A stretch of DNA of 64,000 bases from Synergistetes bacterium HGW-Synergistetes-1 (GTDB lineage: Bacteria > Synergistota > Synergistia > Synergistales > Synergistaceae), in the NCBI GenBank assembly GCA_002839185.1, contig PGXO01000008.1, forward strand, positions 1 to 64,000, written 5' to 3'. The position numbers and the translations under genes are program-made. Shown piece after piece: positions 51,585 through 60,885 of this stretch (the first letter of the stretch is position 1; every line of letters begins with the position of its first letter). The notes under the pieces were generated by a model. The model had not been told where the DNA came from. It made no database searches and saw nothing but the letters and a program-made list of their open reading frames with translations.

Positions 51585-52352
51585 ATGGATAATTTACTCT
51601 TGCCCAAAGATAGTACAGTTAGCAAAAAACAACTAGTCCAGAATAAGCTAGTACAGTTAATTAAAGAAAACAAATTTTCAGAAGGTGATAAACTACCCTC
51701 CGAAAGAGACTTAGCAAGATTACTCAATGTCAGCAGAAATGTATTACGTGAAGCGATCATTACACTTGCTGGATTTGGAGCAATCGAGGTAAGGGAGCGT
51801 CAGGGGATTTTTGTAAAAAAACAAGATGATTTCGGTATTACTGATAACCTACAAAACCTGCAGGCATTACCATCAGAGCTGGTTACTTATCAAATGGAGG
51901 CAAGGATCATAATATCAGTACCGGCTGCTCGGATGGCAGCTGAAAGACGGACAGAAGAAGATTTGAAAAAACTATGGGAATGTTATGAAAACTTCATTAA
52001 CTGCCCATACCAAACTAAAGAGGAACAAATGCAAAACAGCAGATGGGAAGCGCTTCTGCATTATCTTGTAGTAGAGGCAGCTCATAATCCAGTCATCTCA
52101 CGTATTAACGAGAGCATCAACTCTTTTGTTGAAAGAAACAACATACTTGTGCATCCTGATTTGATAAGTAAAACAGGATGGATGGAACATATCCGGGAGC
52201 AACACAAAAGAATAATAACTGCGATTGAGGTCAAGGACCCTATTCTCGCTGGTGACATTCTAAAAAAACACATGCTTGAGTCCATTTTCTTAATGGAAAA
52301 GAGTTACCCTCATATCACTTCCAGATTTTCCCACCCTTACTGGGCACTTTAA
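51585..52352 (+). CDS. GntR/FadR-family regulator
   Basis: 255 residues. N-terminal winged helix: KLVQLIKENKFSEGDKLPSERDLARLLNVSRNVLREAI and IEVRERQGIFVKK. C-terminal all-helical FCD domain (about 95-230) with acidic/His positions for a metal-bound carboxylate effector. ATG follows AGGAGAGTTCATAA. It lies at the centre of the three operator-bearing promoters, so it is their probable repressor, relieved by the pathway substrate. Confidence 0.92.
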   Translation: MDNLLLPKDSTVSKKQLVQNKLVQLIKENKFSEGDKLPSERDLARLLNVSRNVLREAIITLAGFGAIEVRERQGIFVKKQDDFGITDNLQNLQALPSELVTYQMEARIIISVPAARMAAERRTEEDLKKLWECYENFINCPYQTKEEQMQNSRWEALLHYLVVEAAHNPVISRINESINSFVERNNILVHPDLISKTGWMEHIREQHKRIITAIEVKDPILAGDILKKHMLESIFLMEKSYPHITSRFSHPYWAL

Positions 52353-52384
52353 AAATCAATTTTCATTTTGCACTTGATAATAGC

Positions 52385-52424
52385 GCCGGAACAGGCATTT
52401 ATCTGTCCCGGCCTGTGTTTTTTA
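52385..52424 (+). terminator. Terminator of the FadR-type regulator
   Basis: GCCGGAACAG / CTGTCCCGGC stem followed by CTGTGTTTTTTAT. Confidence 0.75.
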
Positions 52425-52449
52425 TTTCAATGCGGCAATAAAAAACCTC

Positions 52450-52478
52450 TAGACAAAATCAAACAATGTCTTTATACT
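52450..52478 (+). promoter_or_regulatory. TRAP operon promoter
   Basis: TAGACA (52450-52455), 17-bp spacer, TATACT (52473-52478). About 200 bases of untranslated leader follow before dctP. Confidence 0.65.
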
Positions 52479-52490
52479 AATACCCACTTT

Positions 52491-52514
52491 ATGGTTGGTC
52501 CATGGTAGTGCCAA
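52491..52514. promoter_or_regulatory. FadR-type operator C (TRAP operon)
   Basis: Half site GGTAGTGCCA (52504-52513), the complement of the left half of operator A (TGGCACTACC), with a poorer partner TGGTTGGTCC on the left; 13 bases downstream of the -10. Confidence 0.65.
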
Positions 52515-52684
52515 TAAATTGCTTGTTTATTATTTTATATTCCAGACTAGTTGGCTTGAATTAAATTTTTATAATATCTGCACAAGCCACTACATTGAAA
52601 GGAGTGAATAATTTAATCGGTCACTTTAATCGTTTATTATCACAACCCGTTTAACACCAAATAAAGTGAGGAGAGGATCACATA

Positions 52685-53725
52685 ATGAGAACTGTCAATT
52701 CAAAAACCAGAAACTATATTATCGCAGCACTTTTGCTTGTATTCATTGTTTGTGTACCATCAATCGCAAGTGCCAGACCTCTAAGAATGTACGCGCCTGA
52801 CCCTGAAGACAGCTTTAAGACTCAGGGCTTGATTGACGCAACAAAAGAGATCAAAAAACTTACCAATGGCAAAGTGGATATCAAAGTTTACCCTGGCGGT
52901 CAGCTTGGTGGTTACGAAGAATCAGTTGAAGAAGTGAGACAGGGTACCATTGAGTTATCAGCGACATGGCTTACAAAACGTTGGGACCCAAGGCTGGACT
53001 TGCTCAACCTTCCCTACTATGCTCCCCTTGGATACAAGCAGCTGGCAAAAGTAGCTTTTTCTGCAAACTCACCTCTGCCTAAAAAAATTGATTCGATTCT
53101 CAATGAACTAGGTCTTGTCAGTCTTGGTCCATGGCCGGAATCATACGCAACCCTTATTTTTGCAAAAGGAAAGCGCCCTGAAAAGTTCACAGGATTTGAG
53201 AACAAGAAAAGAAGTATAAGAGTACCTGCAATGCCTCTCTACAGAGACACCTATGTAGCAATGGGCTACCAGACAGTAACTATGGATGTATCTGAACTTT
53301 GGAGTGCCATGCAGACAGGACAGGTTGACGGAGCATCAGGCCAGCCTCTCGAAAACGTATATCTGCTGGGGAAAGATATTGTTAAGCACGTGGATGCGAA
53401 TAGAAGTGTTTGCCCTCCCATGTGGCTAATGATCAACAAAGATATTTGGAAATCATTCTCTAAGGAAGAACAGAAAATAGTCCGCGATACATTTAACAAA
53501 CACTCGCTTAAAACCCTTCAGATAATGGATCAGAAAGATAAGGAATATGCACAGCTGCTCAAAAAAGCGGGGATTGAAGTTGCCGAATACCCCGACCAGC
53601 ACTTTGTTGAGTTTGGCGCTCATATTAGAAAAGTAGTATGGCCAAAGTATTACAATGTATTTGGTAAAGACTTTCTTAAAAATCTGGACAAGATGGTCGT
53701 AGAAACGAGCAAATCAACAAAATAA
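52685..53725 (+). CDS. dctP: TRAP transporter solute-binding protein DctP
   Basis: 346 residues, signal peptide to about residue 31 (cleaved near ASA-RP). DctP fold: LIDATKEIKKLTNGKVDIKVYPGGQLGG, VRQGTIELSATW, SELWSAMQTGQVDGASGQPLENV, with an Arg in KRSIRVPAMPLYRDTYVAMG expected to bind the substrate carboxylate (or sulfonate). It captures an organic acid in the periplasm for DctQM. Confidence 0.92.
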   Translation: MRTVNSKTRNYIIAALLLVFIVCVPSIASARPLRMYAPDPEDSFKTQGLIDATKEIKKLTNGKVDIKVYPGGQLGGYEESVEEVRQGTIELSATWLTKRWDPRLDLLNLPYYAPLGYKQLAKVAFSANSPLPKKIDSILNELGLVSLGPWPESYATLIFAKGKRPEKFTGFENKKRSIRVPAMPLYRDTYVAMGYQTVTMDVSELWSAMQTGQVDGASGQPLENVYLLGKDIVKHVDANRSVCPPMWLMINKDIWKSFSKEEQKIVRDTFNKHSLKTLQIMDQKDKEYAQLLKKAGIEVAEYPDQHFVEFGAHIRKVVWPKYYNVFGKDFLKNLDKMVVETSKSTK

Positions 53726-53756
53726 CAACTAATAAAAACACAACCAATCTATCTCT

Positions 53757-53787
53757 GTCTGCCTGAGCGCTATTTGCTCAGGCAGAC
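53757..53787 (+). other. Intercistronic hairpin between dctP and dctQ
   Basis: Perfect 12-bp stem GTCTGCCTGAGC / GCTCAGGCAGAC with 7-base loop and no T-tract. It would protect the dctP message and lower dctQM expression. Confidence 0.75.
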
Positions 53788-53810
53788 ACTTAGGCGAGAG
53801 GAGCATAACC

Positions 53811-54344
53811 GTGAATGGACTTTCAAATATGATCACTTCAATAATGAAATCAAAATTATGGTCGTTATTGATATGGATACAACGAGTAATTATGCTTTGG
53901 ACATCAATTATAATGCTTTCAATATTGGGCACAGTTATTTTTGCTAGATATGTTTTGCATGCAGATGTATTTGGTTACGATGAAATAGTCCTGATAGATT
54001 CCTTTTGGATGTATTTCATCGGCGCGTCTTACGCAATGTACGATGGCACACACGTCAAAGCAGACATACTTGCCAGGTTGTTCAGCACACACATTCAGGC
54101 GCTTATGAAAGTGGCCGCCGGAATATTCCAGACAGGAATAAACATAATTTTCAATGTATTCGCTCTGAACATGATCCTTAGATCCATAGAAACCCAAGCC
54201 GTAACTTCATCATGGAGCATACCTTTCCTCTTCCCTCAAATGTCAATTTTAATAGGTTTCACATTAATGAGTTTCTATCTTCTTGTGTACACTCTAAGAG
54301 ATATTGATTCATACCTGAGAATTATTGGGAAAGGAAGTAAGTGA
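53811..54344 (+). CDS. dctQ: TRAP transporter small membrane subunit DctQ
   Basis: 177 residues, four membrane helices, with FARYVLHADVFGYDEIVLIDSFWMYFIGASYAMYDGTHVKADIL typical of DctQ. GTG 53811 follows GAGAGGAG; ATG 53829 is an alternative. Overlaps dctM. Confidence 0.9.
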   Translation: MNGLSNMITSIMKSKLWSLLIWIQRVIMLWTSIIMLSILGTVIFARYVLHADVFGYDEIVLIDSFWMYFIGASYAMYDGTHVKADILARLFSTHIQALMKVAAGIFQTGINIIFNVFALNMILRSIETQAVTSSWSIPFLFPQMSILIGFTLMSFYLLVYTLRDIDSYLRIIGKGSK

Positions 54345-55645
54345 TTATGACATCTGTCCTTATAGCAGTAGGAATTATAATATTCGGGCTTTTGCTCGGA
54401 GTATATATCCAGTACGCTTTCCTCGGCGCAACGCTTTATTTATTGGTATCTTTGGGATACAAGAGCAGTTTTCTTCTGACCTATGGATATGGCATCCTCA
54501 ACTCTCTTGTGTTGATTTGTGTACCCCTTTTCATTGCAGTTGGGCTCTTGATGAATAAAAGCGGAATAGGAAAGTGTCTCGTTGAGTTTGTTGATATCTT
54601 TGTAGGGAAAGTAAAATGCGGGCTTGCAGTTGTTGCTGTAGTCGCATCCGGGGCTTTTGGATCCATAGCAGGAAGCAGTCTTGCAACTCTTTCCTGCATT
54701 GGTTCAATAATGAAACCTCGCTTTGATGAAGCCGGATATGACAAGGGTTTCACAGCGGCCCTTATTACATGTGCAGCTCCTCTTGGACTCTTGATACCAC
54801 CAAGTGCTCACATGATTCTTTATTCATGGTCTGGAAGGCAATCTCTTCTGGCATGCTTCCTTGCGACCGTGGGACCTGGGATCATGCTTATGTTTTTACT
54901 TTCATTAACAAGTTATTTTATATTAAGGAATAACCCAAACATAAAGACAAGAGACCCAATGAGTTGGGAAGAATTCATCAAAATGTCACAAAAACGAACT
55001 GTATCTGCAGTTCCCGCCCTACTAATGCCAATAATGGTACTTGGAGGAATATACGGTGGGTATTTCACTCCCACGGAAGCTGCAGCTGTTGCAGTTATCT
55101 ACTCTATCCCTGTAGGTTTTTTTGTTTATAAAAAACTTACTATAAAAGACTTAGTGGAAACACTTATTGAAACTGCGTCGCAAACTGGCGTTATTATGGT
55201 CATGATCTTCTGTATTATGATGTTAAGCAGAATATATATAATGGAAGATCTTCCAGGAATGATCACAGATATTATCAAAAATTTCTCTACCAACAAGAAT
55301 GTTATTCTGTTGGGTACAAACATTATTCTTCTTGTTATTGGCATGATAATGGACGACACAAGTGCCATACTTCTCTGTTCTCCAATATTTATACCAATAT
55401 TACAAGAGTTCGGTGTTGACCCAATTCATTTTGCTGCAATTATCGGAGTAAACATTGGAATAGGTCTTCTCTCTCCTCCAACGGCACCATGCCTCTATTT
55501 CGGTTCAGGAGTTCTGAAAACTGATGTAATTGACATGCTACCAACGACCTTAAAATTTATCCTATTTGCATGGATGCCGACACTTATTGCTGTGACATAC
55601 TACCCTCCACTCGCTCTATGGCTGCCTAATTTTATATTGGGATAA
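54341..55645 (+). CDS. dctM: TRAP transporter large membrane subunit DctM
   Basis: 434 residues, about twelve helices in two inverted halves. Signatures: GSIAGSSLATLSCIGSIM, AAPLGLLIPPSAHMILYSW, YGGYFTPTEAAAVAVIYS, MDDTSAILLCSPIFIPI. Sodium-driven import. GTG 54341 or ATG 54347. Last gene of the TRAP operon, ended by the strong terminator at 55670. Confidence 0.93.
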   Translation: MIMTSVLIAVGIIIFGLLLGVYIQYAFLGATLYLLVSLGYKSSFLLTYGYGILNSLVLICVPLFIAVGLLMNKSGIGKCLVEFVDIFVGKVKCGLAVVAVVASGAFGSIAGSSLATLSCIGSIMKPRFDEAGYDKGFTAALITCAAPLGLLIPPSAHMILYSWSGRQSLLACFLATVGPGIMLMFLLSLTSYFILRNNPNIKTRDPMSWEEFIKMSQKRTVSAVPALLMPIMVLGGIYGGYFTPTEAAAVAVIYSIPVGFFVYKKLTIKDLVETLIETASQTGVIMVMIFCIMMLSRIYIMEDLPGMITDIIKNFSTNKNVILLGTNIILLVIGMIMDDTSAILLCSPIFIPILQEFGVDPIHFAAIIGVNIGIGLLSPPTAPCLYFGSGVLKTDVIDMLPTTLKFILFAWMPTLIAVTYYPPLALWLPNFILG

Positions 55646-55669
55646 AGGTATAGCAAGAGCAAATAACAC

Positions 55670-55708
55670 AAACACGAACTGCCGAGTATTACTCGGCAGT
55701 TCGTGTTT
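55670..55708. terminator. Bidirectional terminator
   Basis: 18-bp perfect stem AAACACGAACTGCCGAGT / ACTCGGCAGTTCGTGTTT with ATT loop between convergent genes. Confidence 0.85.
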
Positions 55709-55722
55709 ACTAGGTATATTTT

Positions 55723-56853
55723 TTATCCTCCCAAATATGCCAAAAGTACCCCGCCTGCTAGAACTGATCCTATCTGACCTGCAACATTCGCTCCTACAGC
55801 ATGCATGAGGAGAAAATTTGAAGGGTCTGCTTTTTGACCCATTTTCTGTATAGTTCTGGCAGACATTGGAAAAGCTGAAATACCTGCTGCACCAATCATT
55901 GGATTTATTTTTTTACCTTCAGGCAAAAAAATATTTACTAACTTTGCCGTAAAAACTCCTCCAACTGTATCAAGAACAAACGCGACCAGTCCCATTACAA
56001 TAATTGCAAGGGTGCTGACATTAACAAATTTTTCAGCGGTCATCGTTGCCGAGATCGAAAAGCCAAGGAGTATAGTTACAATATTTGCCAACTCGTTTTG
56101 AGCTGCCTGAGACAGCCTTTCAGTGACTCCACTCACACGAAGAAGATTCCCGAACATCAAAAAGCCAAGTAAGGAAATTGACGCCGGAGCAATCAGTCCG
56201 CCAATTATGGTTACAGCAATGGGAAACAATATTAGACCTCTTTTGGTTACAACTTTAAAAGAGGGAGGCATCTTGGTCATTCGTTCTTTTTTTGTTGTGA
56301 TGGCCATTATTACAGGAGGCTGTATAAGAGGGACCAATGCCATATATGTATATGCAGCCACAGATATTGGACCAAGAAGATGGGGGGCGAAACGCGATGA
56401 AACATAGATCGATGTAGGGCCGTCTGCAGCCCCTATGATACCTATCGATGCAGCTTCGAAAACGTCGAATCCCAGTATCATCGCCAGCCCCATTGTCAGG
56501 AATATTCCCATCTGGGCAGTAAGGCCAAACAAAAAGACCTTGGGATTAGAGATAAGAGGAGCAAAATCACACATAGCCCCAACTGCAATAAATATCAACA
56601 ATGGAAATATCTCCGTAGAGATACCCAGCCTGAACAACATTGAAAGTCCGCCTTCTACTACTTCCGCTCCTACCATCTGGTCGATCGCAGAAGAAAGGGG
56701 AAGGTTTGCCAAAATAGTACCGAATCCCATTGGGAGCAACAGACACGGTTCGAAATCTTTTTTTATAGCGAGATACATTAAGAGCATACCTATAAAGATC
56801 ATTAGCATGCTTTCCCAAGTAACTGCGTTGATTATTTTAACTATCAGATCCAA
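55723..56853 (-). CDS. Sodium-translocating decarboxylase beta subunit, lone
   Basis: 376 residues, about nine to eleven helices. GAADGPTSIYVSSRFAP (the key Asp region of OadB/GcdB/MmdB), NPKVFLFGLTAQMGIF and MIGAAGISAFPMSARTIQKMG are family hallmarks. Coupled alpha, gamma and biotin-carrier subunits are not in the window. It lies 46 bases after an aminotransferase gene on the same strand. Either it pairs with subunits encoded elsewhere or works as a sodium pump or transporter for the local pathway. Confidence 0.88.
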   Translation of the reverse strand: MDLIVKIINAVTWESMLMIFIGMLLMYLAIKKDFEPCLLLPMGFGTILANLPLSSAIDQMVGAEVVEGGLSMLFRLGISTEIFPLLIFIAVGAMCDFAPLISNPKVFLFGLTAQMGIFLTMGLAMILGFDVFEAASIGIIGAADGPTSIYVSSRFAPHLLGPISVAAYTYMALVPLIQPPVIMAITTKKERMTKMPPSFKVVTKRGLILFPIAVTIIGGLIAPASISLLGFLMFGNLLRVSGVTERLSQAAQNELANIVTILLGFSISATMTAEKFVNVSTLAIIVMGLVAFVLDTVGGVFTAKLVNIFLPEGKKINPMIGAAGISAFPMSARTIQKMGQKADPSNFLLMHAVGANVAGQIGSVLAGGVLLAYLGG

Positions 56854-56899
56854 GAAATTACACCTCCCAACATTTGAGTGAAACTGGTTCTTCTACAAA

Positions 56900-58141
56900 T
56901 CACAGACGATTGGAGGAATAACTGTCAAATGCATCCGCAAGACGTAACACACCATCTTTTGCAACATCAGGAGACACTTTTGCAAAAGAGATGCGGAAGC
57001 TGTTATTGCCCTTATGTGCTTCATCCTGTGTAAAAAAAGCACTGCCGGGGATTATTCCAATCTTTTTTTCTACAACAGCAAACCTTGCAAAAGACTTAAC
57101 GTCATCAATAAAGGGAACTTCTGCCCATACAAAAAATCCTCCTGAGGGATAATTAGTTTTTATCCCCAGCGGATCAAGATGATCCGCTATAGCTTTCATC
57201 ATTCCATTTCTGCGGACCCTGTATGTATCACACAAGAAGTTTACCCTTTCATTAAAATCAATGGATTGAAGATAATTTACCAGCCCTTTTTGTACTATTG
57301 CAGCTCTTGTAAGCCCGGCACTCACTCTTAACGCATTCATCTGCTTTATCAGCGAACCTGGAATTACCGCCCAACCGCAGCGCATTCCCGGAGCGACCGT
57401 TTTAGAAAAACTGTTGGTATGTATAACTCTTTTGTCTTCTCCTGCAAGTTTAAGGTATGAGTCCGGGGTTACTCTGTCGTAACTAAGGTAGTGGTATGGG
57501 TCGTCTTCCAATATAGGGACATCAAATTTTTCTGCGACCTCAAGTATCTTTTTCCTTCTTTCAAGGGAAGCTGTACGGCCGCTTGGATTTTGAAAGTTAG
57601 GTATAGTGTATAAAAAACGAACACTGCGCTTGGATAGGATATCTTCAAGGGCTTCAGGAACTATACCTTCATCATCAGATGGCACCGATAAACACTGTGC
57701 CCCCTGTTTGCGAAAAGTCAGGAGCGACTCAGTGTATGTCGGTGACTCTACAAGAACTACACTGCCGGGATCTATTAGCGCCTCAGAAACAAGCTGGATC
57801 GCTTCACCCGCTCCATTTGTAAGAAGAATGTTTTCACTGCTCACCCATCCGGGAGCGATGCCATCAACAAGCATCCGGGCAGCTATCCAATCCCTAAGTT
57901 CGATCAGGCCAAAATCATCCTTGTAGTATGCAAGAAGGGATGTTTCATCAAAAACATTTTTGAATGCCTCTTTTAGTTCGGCGAGTGGGTATATATCAGC
58001 AGAAGGCTCTCCGGCTGTGAATGATATTGCATCATTTTCGATAGTTAATTTGATCATCTCACCTATTTCAGATGGCTCAAGCCGTTCTTTTGCCATGGTG
58101 CTCAACTGATCCCGAAAAACAAATTTTGCCTCCGTTGCCAT
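56900..58141 (-). CDS. PLP aminotransferase (class I/II, LysN/MocR-like)
   Basis: 413 residues without an N-terminal GntR domain. SFTAGEPSADIYPL, LLAYYKDDFGLIELRDWIA, LTNGAGEAIQLVSEALIDPG, IPNFQNPSGRTASLERR, ILEDDPYHYLSYD and the PLP Lys in TNSFSKTVAPGMRCGW place it with 2-aminoadipate/branched and aromatic aminotransferases. ATG 58141 follows GAAGGTG. Operon with opine dehydrogenase upstream (40-base gap). Confidence 0.88.
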   Translation of the reverse strand: MATEAKFVFRDQLSTMAKERLEPSEIGEMIKLTIENDAISFTAGEPSADIYPLAELKEAFKNVFDETSLLAYYKDDFGLIELRDWIAARMLVDGIAPGWVSSENILLTNGAGEAIQLVSEALIDPGSVVLVESPTYTESLLTFRKQGAQCLSVPSDDEGIVPEALEDILSKRSVRFLYTIPNFQNPSGRTASLERRKKILEVAEKFDVPILEDDPYHYLSYDRVTPDSYLKLAGEDKRVIHTNSFSKTVAPGMRCGWAVIPGSLIKQMNALRVSAGLTRAAIVQKGLVNYLQSIDFNERVNFLCDTYRVRRNGMMKAIADHLDPLGIKTNYPSGGFFVWAEVPFIDDVKSFARFAVVEKKIGIIPGSAFFTQDEAHKGNNSFRISFAKVSPDVAKDGVLRLADAFDSYSSNRL

Positions 58142-58180
58142 TATTAACACCTTCTCCGCACAAATTATTATTAGATCGTG

Positions 58181-59278
58181 TCATTCACCTGAAACTATCT
58201 TTTTAATTTCCTCGTAAGAAAGTCCCTTCAAACCCAAAACATCAAAACCTCTGCCATTTTTCCTGTAATCAGTATCGTTGATCACCTGAGCAAGCTGTAT
58301 AACTGAATCTACTGTCGGGACAGGAATATTTGCCAGCATAGCCATCTCTGAAAGCGGCAGAAGAAGGAATGGAACGTCCTCTGACAGGTATCTGAAAGTC
58401 ATGGAAGTCGGGGAGTCCGCACCATGGTTTCCGTACACAGGATGATCTGCAAATATCTCATGAAGGTTGCTATGCTTCGTCCTGTCCAAATTATAATTTG
58501 AAACAGCGTCCTCGTATTCTGAAATAAGGTCATATCCCCAGGCTTTGCCGACTGCCAGGCGTTCAGCATCCATCATTTCCATAACTCTGCATACCGATCC
58601 TGTCATACCATCGTTATAAAAACGGAATCTCTGTCCGCTTTCGATCCTGCCTGTATTCATTATCATAGTCGGACAGTGAAGGATCATGTTTGTGTTTGCA
58701 AGTGCGACTGAGATCACATCCGGCAAAGGATTCAATCCTATGGGGAAAACATCTTTGATCTCCCTTATCAGGTCACTTGTACGATTACCCGGTATAGCAG
58801 AAATCCACATACTTTCCTTGATTCCAAAGACAAGCGAACTTTTGTCAACCTGAAGACGGGTAGCATAAGGTATGGTGTCAGATTCTCCTATTAGGACCTT
58901 ATCCGCAATGCCTCTTTTTTTTAATTTCATATATAGAGATATCGAACCAAAATTGCCGGGCATAATAACAATTTTTTGTCCCTCTTCAATAAACGGTAAA
59001 ACGAATTCAAAAGCGGATTCCTGTCCAAATGAAGGCATTACGCAGTAGATTATGTCCGCTCCGCAAATCACCTCTTTAGGGTCAGTTGATACTACTGAGA
59101 GCTTAGCGCTGCCATGCACTTGTCCTTTTAATTTTATGGATTTGTTGTTTCTTATGATATGGTTTAAATTAACAGCAAAAGAAGGATTTTCCCAAATTCT
59201 CACTTCATGGCCTCTAAGAACCATGTCACCGGCGATAGCATGTGCACCGTTTCCAGCTCCAAGTACTGCAATTTTCAT
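58181..59278 (-). CDS. Opine/octopine dehydrogenase family protein
   Basis: 365 residues. N-terminal Rossmann fold KIAVLGAGNGAHAIAGDM (GxGxxG-type), IIYCVMPSFGQESAF and IVIMPGNFGS; C-terminal octopine-dehydrogenase helical domain with NTNMILHCPTMIMNTGRIE (catalytic His) and HPVYGNHGADSPTSMTFRYL. Enzymes of this family reversibly join or cleave an amino acid and a 2-oxoacid using NAD(P)H. ATG 59278 follows AGGAGGTGCGGTGT. Confidence 0.87.
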   Translation of the reverse strand: MKIAVLGAGNGAHAIAGDMVLRGHEVRIWENPSFAVNLNHIIRNNKSIKLKGQVHGSAKLSVVSTDPKEVICGADIIYCVMPSFGQESAFEFVLPFIEEGQKIVIMPGNFGSISLYMKLKKRGIADKVLIGESDTIPYATRLQVDKSSLVFGIKESMWISAIPGNRTSDLIREIKDVFPIGLNPLPDVISVALANTNMILHCPTMIMNTGRIESGQRFRFYNDGMTGSVCRVMEMMDAERLAVGKAWGYDLISEYEDAVSNYNLDRTKHSNLHEIFADHPVYGNHGADSPTSMTFRYLSEDVPFLLLPLSEMAMLANIPVPTVDSVIQLAQVINDTDYRKNGRGFDVLGLKGLSYEEIKKIVSGE

Positions 59279-59300
59279 ACACCGCACCTCCTAAAGCTAT

Positions 59301-59346
59301 TTTCAAAATGGCTCCCCGGATAAATTGATTGGACGGGGAGCCATTT
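59301..59346 (-). terminator. Terminator between permease and opine dehydrogenase
   Basis: AAATGGCTCCCC / GGGGAGCCATTT stem followed by TGAAAAT on the minus strand; may be only partial, allowing downstream expression. Confidence 0.65.
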
Positions 59347-59396
59347 GACGAATATTCTTATCCAGCCTGGATGGTCAACTCCAAAAAGCTTTGTGC

Positions 59397-60794
59397 TTAA
59401 AATGGCCCGAGGTTAATAACCGTCGCAAAAATCAGAATCCCGGCTGCAAGAACACTCCACATTACCATCAACGGCCACACAAATTTTGCCCATTTCTCGT
59501 AGGGTACTCCCGCAAGTCCTATTGCTGCCATGAGCACGGGCTGTATCGGGGAGATCGCGTTTGTGATCCCGTCGCCGAACTGGAAAGCAAGCACAGACAC
59601 CTGTCTTGTAACTCCAAGTATGTCTCCCAGAGGTGCAAGGATAGGCATAGTCGTCGCAGCCTGACCTGAACCTGAAGCAAAAATAAAGTTAAGAGCGGTC
59701 TGGACCAAAAGCATACCTATTGCAGAAAGACTTGCTGGCAGCCAACTCACTACCACCGCCAGACCATTGATGACAGAATCCATAATATTTCCTTCGCTTA
59801 GTATTACAACGATAGCTCTTGCAAGGCCTATGCAAATTGCAGCAAAGACCATGTCCTTTGCTCCAAGTACGAAATTCTCTGCAATTTCGTCGACCTTAAG
59901 ACGGCCGATCAAACCACAGCAAATACCCATCATGATGAAGATCGTGATTATTTCCTGGAGATAGTAACCTTTTTTGATTACACCCCAAGCAAGAAATGCG
60001 AATCCAATCAGTACCACCGCGAGTATAGCCATATCTTTCCCTGAAAGTTTCTCTTCGGAATTAAGAATTATATCTTCCTTCGATGCAGATGAACTGAGTC
60101 CATATACTACACTTTTAGTGGGATCCATCTTGATTTTTTTGGCATAGCGCATTATCCACCACCAGACAAGGACGTAGAACAATGCCATACATCCAAATCT
60201 AAAGCCCATTCCCGAGAATAAGGGCAATTCGGCTATTCCCTGTGCGATGCCAGTATTAAATGGATTCATCGGACCGGCAGTATATCCGACATAAGCACCC
60301 AGATATATCATAGCTACACCTACTACAGCGTCATATCCAACGCCTTTTGCCATAGCGACAGCCAATGGAATAAAAACAAGAGATTCTTCAGCCATTCCAA
60401 ATGTCGCTCCTCCGGCAGCTATCACGAGCATTGTGGCAGGAACTAAAATATGCTCTCTGCCCTTCAGCTTTTCAACAGATCTGTTTATAGAACGGTTAAT
60501 AGTACCTGTCGCGTTGATCACCTGAAAGACCGCGCCAACCATCAAAACAAAAAATATAATTTCGCTTGCTGCATCCAGACCTTTTGGCAAAGACATAAAA
60601 GTATCAAAGACACCCACCGGTTTTTGTTCAACACTGTGGAAGGTCCCCGGCACAACAAGGGTTCTGCCTGTTTTTTCATCTTTCATTCGTTCGAACTCGC
60701 CTGCAGGGATCGTGTAAGTTCCTATTGCGGCAAGAATGATCAAAAAGGAAATCAGTATGTATGTGTGCGGGATCCTAAATTTAAACTTTGTCAT
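59397..60794 (-). CDS. YfcC-family (DcuC-like) permease
   Basis: 465 residues, about twelve helices. Starts FKFRIPHTYILISFLIILAA, with IPAGEFER, GGATFGMAEESLVFIPLAVAMAKGVGYD, YVGYTAGPMNPFNTGIAQGIAELP and FASGSGQAATTMPILAPL, the YfcC/ArcD-like signatures. Probably imports an amino or opine-type acid used by the neighbours. Follows the cyclodeaminase homologue by about 90 bases. Confidence 0.87.
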   Translation of the reverse strand: MTKFKFRIPHTYILISFLIILAAIGTYTIPAGEFERMKDEKTGRTLVVPGTFHSVEQKPVGVFDTFMSLPKGLDAASEIIFFVLMVGAVFQVINATGTINRSINRSVEKLKGREHILVPATMLVIAAGGATFGMAEESLVFIPLAVAMAKGVGYDAVVGVAMIYLGAYVGYTAGPMNPFNTGIAQGIAELPLFSGMGFRFGCMALFYVLVWWWIMRYAKKIKMDPTKSVVYGLSSSASKEDIILNSEEKLSGKDMAILAVVLIGFAFLAWGVIKKGYYLQEIITIFIMMGICCGLIGRLKVDEIAENFVLGAKDMVFAAICIGLARAIVVILSEGNIMDSVINGLAVVVSWLPASLSAIGMLLVQTALNFIFASGSGQAATTMPILAPLGDILGVTRQVSVLAFQFGDGITNAISPIQPVLMAAIGLAGVPYEKWAKFVWPLMVMWSVLAAGILIFATVINLGPF

Positions 60795-60836
60795 TTTGTT
60801 TCACCTCTTTCTTTTATTTAAAAAATAATATAGTGA

Positions 60837-60874
60837 AGGCCTGTCAGCCCTTTTTGCAAAATACCGACAGACCT
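60837..60874 (-). other. Intercistronic hairpin
   Basis: AGGTCTGTC / GACAGGCCT arms (9 bp with one wobble) and a 20-base loop between the cyclodeaminase homologue and the permease; probably stabilises the first message. Confidence 0.5.
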
Positions 60875-60885
60875 AAAACAAATAA

